Of a stretch of DNA of 64,000 bases, positions 47,971 to 59,358 are shown in pieces (position 1 is the stretch's first letter; each line of letters begins with the position of its first letter). The position numbers were made by a program, and so were the translations under genes. This DNA is from Ctenosaura bakeri. Taxonomy: Eukaryota > Chordata > Lepidosauria > Squamata > Iguanidae. Location of the stretch: NCBI GenBank assembly GCA_948474755.1, contig CAOLHI010000361.1:1-64000 (forward strand). The letters run 5' to 3'. Under the pieces are notes generated by a model, which had not been told where the DNA came from, ran no database searches, and saw only the letters and a program-made list of their open reading frames with translations.

Positions 47971-49499
47971 TTGACAGAAGAAGAGACCCCAGCTGATCCC
48001 AGTGACTGATTATTGGTATGTGAGTTTTGGGGAGGTCATGCCAACATTCAGTATGTAGCAATGATCTTATGGTGCTACATAGTACACAATGGTCATATAA
48101 AATGCCAACAGGGGACATTAGTTAAATTCCACAAATAAATGTGTACATTGGTCAGAATGCATTTAAAATGTGTGTGAATTTCTATGCAGAAAAAAGGAGT
48201 CTTGCAATCTGATACGAAACAAGTTTGGAAAGAAAATGAAGGTGGGACTGAGAGAAATGCAATGAAATAAAAACTGAGATATATTTTTCATTCCTGCCAG
48301 AAAGGTGCATAGATGGTAGACTTGCATTTATGATCAGTTCTTTGGTTGATTTGTAGGAAACTGGAAAAAGTTTCTGACTCTTAACAGCAACAACTAAGAA
48401 CTATTCCTTCACCCCTGCAAAAAAACAGCACCTAAGATGGGGAACTAGAACTTCTTAATAAAAGGACTAGTGAACTGGATTCTTTTAAGGATTGCAAGAT
48501 CCCAGGTTAAGTATGTGCTCAGAGTTTTGCTGTCCATAATATAACCACATGGTTGAGCCCTTCATATGTACCTATATCCAGATGCAGGATTGTAGAATTC
48601 TAAACTTTCTTTAAAAAACTAGATCTTGCATATCTGAGATCTACCCACCCTGTGCCACCACCACTTATCACTCAACTGTAGTCAACGACAACATCCAGTC
48701 ATTAGAAGTTGTTAAGCCTCCAAATGCAAATATGTTCTATCTCTGACCATTCTTTGCATAAACCTGATGTGAGTGATCACTTTGTTATGACACTGTTAAT
48801 AGATATTGTTAACAATTACTTGTTGCGACACACAGTCTTGGTCAAAGCAGAAGGAACTGTCAAACCTGTAATGAATACCAGTTCTATTGCTTCAGTGGTT
48901 TATCACTATATTCTGACTGAGTACTCTGACACTAGAAAATGCAATGCCACACCAATATTGTAGAAATTTTTCTGCCCAGGTTTCTATCTGCCAGTCCTGA
49001 GATGTAATAAGGACCCTCACTTTGTGGGGGTTAGGTAGGCACTCTCTTTTTGACTACTTTTGCTGTTTCAGTTTAGCAAATCAAACAGCCATCATTGTTG
49101 CTTTCTCCTCTGCTTACTCTCCTTGCCCTTGTGCAGCCTTAAGTACTTTTTGCAAAAGAGCCTGCTGCTCTTTGAATGCACCAATCTGCTCCTGAATCTG
49201 CCTCTGAGTGGCTGGTAAGTAGAACCCAGATGATTTTTGCTACTGCTTTCTGCTTGCACTTTTCTCCCACTTCCATTATCAGAACACACTTCAGGATTGC
49301 ACTAGGATTGGGGCCAACCTGCTCAGCCATCTTAATTCCCCATTCAACCAGAGTAATCACCCCATTTAACACTTCAGCCACTGGGACCCAGGCACTGGTG
49401 CCTGGCCATTTTAGGATGTATCTCTGGCCAACATCCTGTCCAACTGACTTATTTTCTCACTAGGAAGGCATTGTTCTTGATCCAATTGTTTTGCCAATT

Positions 49500-49925
49500 G
49501 CAAGAGGTTCTTTTAGGTCCAAGAGCAATCATTATATTAGTGGGAAAAGTTTAAAGCTTTATTGCCAACTTGCATAAAACAGGGATATATGGCAAAGATA
49601 CAGGGAAAGCAGTGGGGCAGTCTCACACTCTCTGTTCAGCTGCCGGGAACCCCAGGACAGCAGCAGAGAGATCTCATCACTGGCCCACAAGTACACAGCA
49701 CCACCATGGTCCAAGGTGTATGTTGAAGCTCACTGATCATAGTTTTATTTATACATGCAAAGGTCACTCATCACACTTGTCTTTGAAGGTCGTGCTCCCA
49801 TCTCTTATCAACTCTTCTTGGACACCTCCCCAGATCCAGATGTGTATACAAAGGATGTGAAGACAAGGGGTCCTTCCCAATTTTTCAGGCGTGGACCCTC
49901 CCAATAACTAACAATGCTTACCAAA
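49500..49925 (-). mobile_element. possible solo LTR of an endogenous retrovirus
   Basis: On the minus strand a TATA-like TGTATAAATAAA (about 49745-49760) is followed some 190 bases later by AATAAAGCTTTAAAC (about 49550-49565), the spacing and order of promoter and polyadenylation signals in a retroviral LTR. The boundaries are guesses: I could not find clear TG...CA ends, a primer site or gag. The 80-codon minus frame at 49139-49381 is not recognisable. Confidence 0.35.
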
Positions 49926-50040
49926 CCTGTTTGAAGCTTAACTCAGTAGCTTCTCAGGCATGGGCACAGATACAGCATACAGCCAAACTCTTCCTGCAAT
50001 AGTCTTTTGACTCCTTTCCCATACATGTGCCTATAATATC

Positions 50041-50100
50041 CTACATATATTTTAAATTTAAATTTATTTTTACATTTAGATTTAGATTTACATTTAGATT
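50041..50100. repeat. TTTAGA/TTTAAA-type simple repeat
   Basis: Hexamer-like AT-rich units such as TTTAAATTTAAATTT and TTTAGATTTAGATTTACATT. Confidence 0.75.
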
Positions 50101-50729
50101 GCTCCCAATCTTCTCATTGCTGAGATATCTTCTCATTGCTACTACCTCATTTATTTTCCCTCTAGCCCATAGATGAATCAATGTTAGGTGGTTGAGGTCA
50201 CTTTGCCTTCCCAGGAGACTTGAGGGCATTTGGGGGTGGGATATTCCTTTCTGAAAAACTTTAAAATTCTTTTTGAATCTTAGGGGCCACCAGAACAGCC
50301 CTGGAGATCACAAGTGGTCCAGGGCCTACATTTTGCTCACCCCTGCTCCAGCCATAGCAACATAACTTCCAACTCTAGCACGGGGTGGGGAACCTTCAGT
50401 CCTGGAGTTGAAACTGGCCATTTAGGGTTTATTTAATTAATTTATATTCCATGTTTCTCCCACAGTGGACCCATAAAGGTTCACCAGCTGGTCACGATCT
50501 GTCCTCATGATACAATCCTCTGAGAGCTTCCCATCTTTGGTATGGGTTTTTCCTCCCATTCTAAAAAGGTTAAATGCACCTCCTATGCCTTATTTACTGG
50601 CAGTTAAGAGCTTTAAACCAAAAATATGCTGTCATTTTTGGTCCCACCCTTTTGCCTTTGCAGTGGAATTCATCTCTTGCTCTAATATACTTGGGTGTCA
50701 GTGGGAGTGAGCAGTTCATCTTGCACTGC

Positions 50730-52090
50730 AGAACAAATGCATAAGTCACCACAAGGCAAGGAATGTTCTGTTTTTTCCCCAGGATTCATAATATGAGTAG
50801 AATTTTCATATTTTTTTCACCAAAGAAAACATCATAATATGCACCAATTATTTTTGTCTGGCTTAAATTTTAAAAACTGTAGCCAAGAAAATGCTCTTCT
50901 ACTGTGCTTATATTTAAATGTACAGATTGGGTTGAATTCAAACTTGCTCAAACTTGCCATGCTCATCAATAAACCTCTTGCAATCAATAAGACTTAGGTT
51001 AGTCTTGACTAACTTGAATACAATAGGTCTAAAGTAAGTATGCCTAACTCTGGATCCAACCCAGTGTTTAAAATGGGGCAATCTGATAGACAATTAGACA
51101 GAACACATTTTTTTGAAAGTTGTTCACATTAGTATATAGTATACGGTACACTTGAAAGCATTTTCCTTCAGCAGTATATTGTGATACTCAGCAACAATTG
51201 AGGGATGAGCAAAATACTTTTAATAGATCTACAATAAATTGTAAGAAAGTATAAGAGAAATATTTTTTTGACAATTCTGCATATGTTCATTTAATATATG
51301 TTGCATTGTATAGTTTTACAAATTCATGTCAGTTACATGGGGTTTTTTAAACACTGATTTGAAAAGGATGACTTTTTTTTTTTTGGCACAGAAATGGGAC
51401 TTTGATTTTAATTTCTTTTAAGCAGAGTTTAACACTCTTTAAGAAGTGTACTCATATTCTTCAGCACTGCGGCGTCCAAAATCTATCCAGCCCAAGTAGT
51501 CCCTGTCTCTTTTCGTGTGTGTAGGGTCAAAATTCTGTAATCCCATCACAGAGACCTTTCCAGTAGAACCTTTTTTTAAAAAAGGAAGTGATATAGAAGT
51601 AATAAATAAATGAATTCATAAAACAATGATAAAACAAACAGTCCTGCTTCACTTTAAATCAGAGGATAGAAAACTTGTGTCCCCCCCAAATTACCTTGTT
51701 CTCCCCATCCTATTGGCCCAACCAACAGGCAAATGGTTGGGAGTTGTGGTACAACATGTTGAAGTCTAAAGGTTCCTAATCCCAGCTTTAAATGCCAACA
51801 TTCCTTGTGGTCTGCCAGAGGCATTTGTAGACAAGTATCTATTTCATCAATCTACCCATAGATCACTATGTGTGGAGACTCCTGGAGGGGCACATGTGGT
51901 TCATGGAAAACTCTTTGACACACCTTGTCATAACAAAAATAGCTTTTTTGTACTTCACTTTGTACTTACAAAGGAAACAAATCTTGCTTCAAGAAATCAC
52001 ACACAGTTCTCTGTCTAAACTTCATGTGAGATATTAACTTGTTAATATCCTTTCTGACATTGTTAATAGACACTGCTAATAATCTTTCTG
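50730..52090. repeat. segmental duplication, copy B (contains CCK exon 3B)
   Basis: This is the partner of 46368-48830; see there for the shared landmarks. The CTTGCAATCAATAAGACTTA dispersed-repeat segment (about 50975-51060) is in both copies, so that insertion is older than the duplication. Both copies have the same orientation and start about 4.36 kb apart. Confidence 0.85.
51439..51569 (-). CDS. CCK: CCK exon 3, copy B: variant cholecystokinin peptide DYLGWIDF
   Basis: This is a second terminal exon, 131 bases like copy A, same phase and same stop context, with no frameshift or premature stop. It reads [43 protein letters not shown]. Against copy A there are six base changes: two silent, and four giving Arg to Thr and Ile to Lys before the RDRD, and Met to Leu and Met to Ile in the octapeptide. 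Kept are the tyrosine with its acidic neighbour, the Arg before it, Trp-x-Asp-Phe, the amidation Gly and Arg-Arg. The acceptor CCTTTTTTAAAAAAAG has an A-run next to the AG and looks weaker than that of copy A. It is either an alternative terminal exon or an unspliced relic. Confidence 0.8.
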
Positions 52091-52639
52091 CCCTGCACTC
52101 AGGTATAACAGTTTTGAAAACTCTCTAGTCTCTGTTCTGCCATGAAATGTATTGTGTTGCTTTGGGCATCTGTCCTTCAGACTGACCTGACTCAAAAGGT
52201 TGTTGTGAAATATACCATATGATTGGTATCATTGCTTGCCATTGCACACTTCTTGGAGCACAGGTAGAATGTATACATGATGAATATATCAAAAATAGAA
52301 GAATTATGCACCAGATATTTGTTTGTTTGTATCTCACTGTTCTTCTAAGTGGCTTACAATATAAGTTTAAATCAGAACAGCTAAAACCACATATAATGCT
52401 TTCTATGCTGTTGTACTTATTAAAAAGCATTAAACCACCAATTGAATTAAAATACTGTTTTTAAAATATTAATTTAAAAAACAATTTAAAACACATGGAA
52501 TACCTCTCAAAAATAGCACCTGTAATTTCAGGTCAGTTATGGCCAAAGGTTTTTTTAAACAGAAATGTCTTTCCCTGCTAGCAAAAAGGCAGCAGAGCGG
52601 TGAAGAATGAACCTCCCTCAGAGAAAGATTCAAAATATT

Positions 52640-52770
52640 GTGGGGTGGGGAACCACTTCTAGACGTGACTGGACTTCAGACTCCATAATCCCTGACCAAC
52701 AGCTATAGTGGCTAGAGCTGTTGGGAGTTGGAGTCCAAAAACACTTGGAGGCCCACTGCAAAGTTATCCA
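52640..52770. repeat. palindromic squamate interspersed repeat, decayed
   Basis: It has phrases ACTTCAGACTCCATAATCCC and TGTTGGGAGTTGGAGTCCAA in inverted arrangement. It is the same kind as 22160-22292. Confidence 0.55.
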
Positions 52771-55027
52771 TATCTGGTCAAAAAGCTTCGTGCTGTTTTG
52801 TACGGTAACTAATAACTTAATCTGGACACGTAAGAATTTATTCCATCTCTATTGTCTAGCAAATTTATGGCTAAATAAGACCTAAAATTCTTAAACAAAT
52901 GAGTAGATCTTCTAAAGCATATTCCTGTATTCATTTTGCATCAAGCAGCTCGGTGAGTGGAACAACCTGTACTTTTAAGCACAATTTTTTCTTTTGATGT
53001 TTCTTATTATGTCAGTGGTCTTCATGCATACAGAGAATTTGGAATTTAATAATCATATAAACAGACTGAAATTAAAAGTCATTTATATGGGGGGGGGAGA
53101 TTCTGCAAAATCACTGAAGCCAAAATCACAAAATTAATTAATTATTTGATTAATTAATTACATCATAAAATTAATACAATACTTTCAAAAAACAGTCTAA
53201 GGAAACTATGCATTCAGGCCAAAATAACTAACATTAAAATAATATTAATTAACATTATATAGAAGTATTTAAGTGCAGAATAATAATACATTAATAAATA
53301 ATACAAAATAAAACATTAATAAATAATGCAAAATAAATGCAGAAACAAAATGCTGCATTTGCAGTCAGGTTTCTAACCAGGTAGCCTTGCTCTTTTTAGA
53401 ATACTCCTTTCTATTTACTTTTCTTTCTGGTTCTCAGATTGTCTAAAGTGAAGACAGTGAAGAAAAATACAGGGGAGGCTCAAAAAACAATGTTGCAATG
53501 TGACATATTCCTATTCTTGGCTCCGGTTAAGCACTTTTATGTCCTTTTCTTCGATATACTATCCCACCTTCATCCTTCATAATTGTTTGCTCCTTTAACC
53601 TGTTAGCATTGCTAGCTTCATGAAGTATGCTCATGCTTACTGAACTATAGTGAGGAACATGAAGTTTCCCCTTCCTTTTCTAGAAATCACGGGCTTTTCA
53701 AAGCCTGCTGGGACATCCCCTTGCTAGTAGATGCACAGTTACATAAGACTCTGTCCTGAACTAATGAGTTTGCTCTATGTGCCCTGGTTGTTGTAACTGC
53801 TGTCTTCAAGGAGCAAAGCAACAGCACTTGAGCACTCCCTGTATGTCTTTCACCTGGAAACTACTTGCTTTCTGTGTTAACCTTTGGGCATCATTTTATC
53901 CCCTTATCACAAAATGTTCCATGAAATCTCCTACAGAAGCAACTATTCTGTTCCCTATATAGAACAATTGTCAATATTACACACATTTCTGCAATTAGGA
54001 ACATAACGTGTAGCTGACTGGTGTGATATTGAGGAAAAATGGGATTAGGAAATCTCTAATTGTTGTCATCAGTGTGCCAGTGCAAAGAGGATGAGATTCA
54101 TATTTCTTCATATTTCTTAATGTTGGGAAATTCCCAGTTTAACTGTTTCTTTAATAATTTATTGTGCATAAGTGTTAATCTAAAACTGCTGGTAAACAAT
54201 GACAAATGTTTTCATGGACCTCTTTTGCTTTCTGATGTAATATTTTCAATTATTAATCTTTTTTATAAAGTCAAAGTAGGAGAAACTGACACACCAATAA
54301 ACTTTTGTGGACTTCAGCTTCCACAATAAAATAGTATTTCAGCTTGGTTGTTTTTTGCACAGTCAATCTTGTTGAATTCATTTGCATTGGAAACTGTGTG
54401 CTTTATAAGGCATCCCTATCGTTAAATAAACATCACCTTCTGAATACACTTCTTCCCACAGTTAAATTAATGAATTGTATAGTACTGTTATTCAGTGCAT
54501 GATGACTAGACATACTGAAAGTTGCTTCAATGTTCAACATTAGGAAAGGGAAACAACAGGAAAGGGAATCATATAGCTCAAAGACCACATGTGGGCCAGA
54601 GGGGCTCCTACATGGATCTCAGATTGCACAAATCCCTGAAAGCCCTCAGCCCCCTCCCCCCAAAATCAGCTCAAAACACAATTTTAAGAGGAATTAGAAA
54701 CATGGCTTGTGTATTTCACAATGTGGTTTGTCCTATTTTGTGCTGTTTTACTTCTACTCACCCCATTGATCAGAACATCACTCTTTATTCCCAAAAATGG
54801 CAGCAGTGTGGCCTATATGGGATTTGGAGAAGCAGAAAATGGCCCTCCAATTTACCACATATGTCCACCTGTGGCTTAACATAATGGTAAATACTAGAAG
54901 GTACAAATAAGATTGTACCTTACTGATGAAATGTTAATGCCTAAATGCAGTAGCAGCTGGTGGTTTCTATGTCAATTGGGCAGTGAGTCCACCCCACATT
55001 TTGGATGGCTTCAAAGGAGCTGTCAAG

Positions 55028-55180
55028 GTGCTGAACATAATCTGAGAATAAGCTTCAGCACTTTGGATAGTTCATTTAAAGCTTGTCCAAAGGACCTCTC
55101 TAAAATGCTGAACCTATTTTGGAGGATAAAGTTCAGCACCTTTGATAGCTCTTTTAAAGCCTGGGTTAAGCCCTCAAATA
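55028..55180. repeat. about 76-80-bp imperfect tandem duplication
   Basis: AGCTTCAGCACTTTGGATAG...TTTAAAGCTTG is repeated as AAGTTCAGCACCTTTGATAG...TTTAAAGCCTG, each unit opening with a TGCTGAAC motif. Confidence 0.7.
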
Positions 55181-55569
55181 GATTCACTGATATGGGGAGC
55201 CACTAGCCACCATTATCTAAATATCCAAATTGTAGAAATTACAGAAATGTATGTTGAAAATTACGCTTATGGTATTTGTAGGAGAACTCTAAAGCTGCAA
55301 TCTTATACCCCTGTGATGGTCACATATCTGAGACAAATTGTGAGAAACCTGCAAGTTCTTTATATATGTCATGACAGCCTGCCATGGGCTTGCAAGGGTC
55401 ACTATTATACAAAAGCACAATATTTAGATGTCAAGCTGAACTTTCTACCCAGTGTGGAATCATTCCAGAGATAAGGTCCAAGCTCCTAGGGTGTAAGCTT
55501 AGACACACTTCCAAGGGAATAAGAGCTTTTCCCAATAAGACATACTTCTGAGTGGATGTATCTGCTAAA

Positions 55570-55680
55570 CTTGGAAAAGTTTACTTTTTTGGACTACAGC
55601 TCCTAGAAGCCAACAGCTGGCATGGCCAGTGGCCATACAAGCTGTAGGATTCTGGAACCTGTGATCCATAAAAGTAATTT
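55570..55680. repeat. palindromic squamate interspersed repeat (GGACTACAGCTCC type)
   Basis: TTTTTTGGACTACAGCTCCT and GGATTCTGGAACCTGTGATC...AAAAGTAA are the inverted arms; a sister copy lies near 62005-62095. Confidence 0.55.
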
Positions 55681-56268
55681 TTGCATGCTCCATATGTATA
55701 GCACTGTATTTTAAATAAAGAAGCACAGTGGAAGGGTAAATATTTCATCCAGGTTGAACCTTCAGCATTTTGCCGCCACAGAAGCCCTGAAATCAAAATG
55801 CTTTTAATTAAGGTCCAGAAAAAGGCTTCTGGACTTCTTATCCTCCTGACATAGTTCAGCTGGAGTCAATAAACACAAATGGAACTAATGGAACATTGAG
55901 AAAATGTTGGCCCTGAAGGTACAAAGATGGAAGTGATCTTGGGGAATGAAATGATTGCTCAGATAACAAATGCCCTTCTAAAAGCAATTGAAGCAAATTT
56001 CCTTTATTCTTCACCTACTTCACATCTCACAGTCTCCCTTTTGCTGTCATCCAAACAATGCCAGAGTGAATTAAAAAATCCTCTGGGGATTCAATGTGCG
56101 ATTTAGGCTGCAGTTGTATTGGAAAGCAGCTTCTATTGAAGTAAACTGAGCTGTTTTGTGGGAAAAAATATTCTAAATTGAGGTTCTTCTGAGCTAACCT
56201 CTGGTAGTGCAAGGACTACAGTTGTCAGCTGAACCTGCCTGCTCTATCTTTGGGGATAGGTGCCAAGA

Positions 56269-56520
56269 TGACTAAACTGAGGCTGTTGTTGTACTTTGGC
56301 CATATCAGGAGAATACCTGACTCACTAGAAAAAACTAGAAAAATGCTTGGTAAGGTAGAAGGCAGTAGGGAAAGAGGAAGACTGTATTATAGATGATAGA
56401 TTATATCAAGGAAGACTGCAAGACCTGAGCAGAGCAGTTGATCATAGGATAGCTTGAAGGTCTCTCATCTGTAGGGTCACCTTAAGTCGAGGTTGACTTG
56501 ATGGCAGTTAATAACAACAT
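56269..56520 (+). mobile_element. BovB (RTE) LINE 3' end
   Basis: Decayed reverse-transcriptase C-terminal codons (KLRLLLYFGHIRRIPDS) are followed by GTCACCTTAAGTCGAGGTTG and ACTTGATGGCAGTTAATAAC, the BovB tail shared with the SINEs in this window. Confidence 0.75.
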
Positions 56521-59109
56521 ATTCTCCAAACTTGGAGGGAGTGGCCTAGTTGTTTATCTATTTGTGTCTGTGCAGGGTCACAGACATCAGGTTCTCTTAG
56601 GGCAATGGGGCACAGATGAAGGTAACACATCCTCCTTCTTTTCAAAATAGGTATGCATGGTTGCCACCATCACTGCATCCTTCTCAGGGGTGAGATAAAG
56701 GATATGAGTGCTACCATTGCTACCTTGTTCTCTGCCCCCTTCTCAGGGAAGTGCATTTTCCACATCCCTGTCTAATGCATGTGTTGGGATTGGTTGCCAC
56801 TGTTGGCATGGTGCAATGTGGGATTTTGGTTCATCCCTCAAGCAGTGAGATAGCTTGAACTGCCCCGAAATTGGGTCACTGACATGTGTCCTAACCTATC
56901 TACTTTAACCAGAAGAGTCTCTTGAAGTACACGTGTTACACACATCCTTGAACACTGACATTCTTCATTTTGGATATGGAGTGGAGAGTGTTTAGAAGCT
57001 GCTGGGGGAGAGACAACTCATAATGGAGAAAAGGAGGGAGCCTTTTCCACAAACGTTTATCGGCTCCAAATCACCTCCACCAGCAACTTTTAAACCCTGT
57101 GGAAAGGCCATTTGTTTGGGAACTTCTGAGGGACAGATTCAGCCGTAGAGACATTATTGTGGCCTGCATTTCTATTGGCAGGTGTGGCAAGGGCAAATGA
57201 ATAAGCCCCTGGTGCATTTTGCCGCTTAAAGCTCTTACTGCAAGTAACTAAGCTATACGAGAAGCATGTCAATGTTTAGCATGTCAATGCTTAGAATGGG
57301 AACAGAACTAAAATGAAAGCTGGGAAACCACCAAATGCAGATGTCATGGGAAAGGGGATGTAGCCCTCTGGAGAACCTTAAGAAGGAGAAATTCACCCAT
57401 TTCCCTAGAAGTCCAGATTCAGCCCAGGATTTGAAAGTTTCCATATCTGATTCATTATCCCAAACTACTCAACCTACAGACCTGTAACAGACATTTTGCT
57501 ACAAATGTCCAATTGAGCCCTCAAGTACAGTTTGCCCCATACCTTCTACCTGATCTCCTTCAACTGGACATCCTACTAATGGTTCCAAAGACCTAATTTG
57601 TACAAAGGATATTCTGAACCATTCTGCTTTACTCCTCACAAGGCTAGTTCAGAAAGGATGTAGTGGTAAAACAACAATCCCCATAGCAATATCTCCCTGC
57701 CCAAGGATAACTCCAAACTGCAGGCACTGCTCTGATCCAATATCAAGGAAGAAATTCTTGTAGTTTTCATCTTCACCAGAAACAGATCTTTTGTAAAGCT
57801 AATGGGTTCTGATTAGTCAGTTCAAGACAAAACCAATACCAAATATTTTGCATTGCAACAGAAATAGCTCCCAACATCCTTGCTGGGAGAAAACCTATAT
57901 CCAACCATGCTTCTGTATGGCTTGCAGCTGTATATAGAAAAAACAGAAGCCAGAGGGCAGGTGCAGATGACATAATTATTCCTGCTAATCAAATAGTCCT
58001 AGTGCTTTCCCATGCAAGCCCTGGCGCCACTGCAATGTTGTTGGTGAACCGCAAGAGTTGCTGCTGTTAGTGAAAAGTGTTTGTAGCCCATTAGGTTATG
58101 ATTCACATTCTCACATCTATTCCAGAAGAGACAGATGTAATGGAACACTCAGTCAGGAACCTAATTGCATGCTTATTTCTCTTCTCCTGTGAACACAATA
58201 GGTCTTAAGTCTACAATCCCAGCGCCAGTTACCCAGTAGTAAGTCCTACTGAACTCCTGGGGACTTAAATTGGATTGCACTATAAGCTTCCTTTCCATCT
58301 CTGGAGCCCTTACCAAGTGCGTCATTTAGCAGTCACTAGGGCTTCACTCAGACTCCATTAGAACAACACCAAAACGCACAAATCAGCCTTGTGCATATGA
58401 TGATTTGACAGCAAGGATCCAATCTGAGTAGCTGAATTGTATTGCAAGGAGGGTATCAGTGAAAGAATTTCAGAAAGCTGATCACTGTTGGTTCCTCAAT
58501 TGCCCACCAAAGGCAAGAAAGGACTGGCTCCATTTCTAGGTGTGCTAAGATATTTGGGCACTCAGCAAATATGCTTCAATCATATTCTATCCCAGTCTGA
58601 ACACAGCTTATCAAGAAAAGTCCATGATAGGTTCACCTTAGGATTGCTGTAAGACAAAACTGACTTGAAGAACAAATGGTTGTTTGGAAATGGAGTTGAG
58701 AAGGACCAATGGAAAAATAAATGAAACTTCCCTGTCTAGCTACCATTAAGGCAACTTCTTTGCCACTACACTGGAAAAACCCAGTCTGCAGATCTCAGGG
58801 CACAACAAAAGGCTGATTTTTTGCCATTTACTTTTTTCCCTCACCTCTGCCTTTTAAAGTATCATGTAGCTTCATGAAGAGCTTTGGTGAAGCTTATCCA
58901 CTAGTTTTGTATTTATCGTCAATCCTAACAAAGGTATTACCTAATTGTGGATTGTGTTTCTACTTATGAACCTACATGGCTAGCCATTCTTGTCAGACTA
59001 AATGAGGCTACCCTTCTTCTGGTTTGGATTTATTCATGCATCAAATCTTAGAGAACAATTTCTTTGACATCAACCAATATTTGGATAGAACACGATTCAA
59101 AATTTATAC

Positions 59110-59358
59110 CTCTTCGGGTTTGCTGAAGGTATTTGGCTAACAGAGCTCCAAGGTTGGCTTTCTGATCCACGGTGCCATCTACTCGCTGGATAGACTTCCC
59201 TGAGGCTGAGGTACGGATGTGCCGGTGGTTTTGGAGCACGCTCTGCTCCAGATCAGTGGCCATGGGATTCTCATTGTGAGAGCCAGATGTCTGCTGCCCT
59301 GAGGAGCTCATGGACAGCACAGCCAGGAGGAGAAGGAGACAGATCCCACTATACATAG
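59110..59358 (-). CDS. CCK: CCK exon 2: start codon, signal peptide and propeptide
   Basis: This exon holds the ATG (59354-59356) just two bases after acceptor CCTTTTCCTCTCTAG, and ends at 59110 before donor GTATAAAT, one base into a Gly codon. It encodes 82 residues: signal peptide MYSGICLLLLLAVLSMSSSG (cut probably after this), then QQTSGSHNENPMATDLEQSV, NHRHIR, and KANLGALLAKYLQQTRR. The match to chicken preproCCK (MYSGIC, QQT.GSHN.NP, LGALLAKYLQQ) is strong. The frame runs on to 59048 but that part is intron. It can splice in the same phase to either exon 3B or 3A. Confidence 0.97.

Larger units (their letters stand above)
46368..48830. repeat. segmental duplication, copy A (contains CCK exon 3A)
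   Basis: This block aligns with 50730-52090. Shared landmarks are AGGCAAGGAATGTTCTGTTT, CTTGCAATCAATAAGACTTA, TAAACACTGATTTGAAAAGG, exon 3, GAATTCATAAAA, GATAGAAAAC and CAGCTTTAAATG. About 1 kb (roughly 47690-48730) present here is missing from copy B and includes a palindromic element. Similarity is highest across the exon (125 of 131 bases) and its 3' neighbour and falls off to both sides. Confidence 0.85.
47223..51438 (-). other. CCK: CCK interval between the two terminal exons
   Basis: This holds the intronic side of copy A, an LTR-like region (about 49500-49925), a (TTTAGA)n-like stretch near 50050-50100, and the 3' flank of copy B. No other gene was seen. Confidence 0.6.
51570..59109 (-). 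other. CCK: CCK intron 2 up to exon 3B
   Basis: The 7.5-kb intron holds a palindromic repeat (52640-52770), AT-rich (TTAA-type) sequence near 53120-53340, an 80-bp imperfect tandem duplication (55028-55180), a palindromic repeat near 55570-55680, a BovB 3' end (56269-56520), and a decayed squamate repeat near 58205-58285. No additional coding exon was seen. Confidence 0.65.

Noticed and set aside
49139..49381. 80-codon minus ORF near the LTR-like region, considered as gag or env remnant
   Set aside because: No recognisable retroviral motif, so it was left as part of an uncertain element.
47092..51569. Second CCK exon considered as a separate CCK gene or a processed copy
   Set aside because: Only exon 3 is duplicated, intronic flank is included on both sides, and no second exon 1, exon 2 or promoter is seen, so a segmental exon duplication fits better than a retrocopy or whole-gene duplication.
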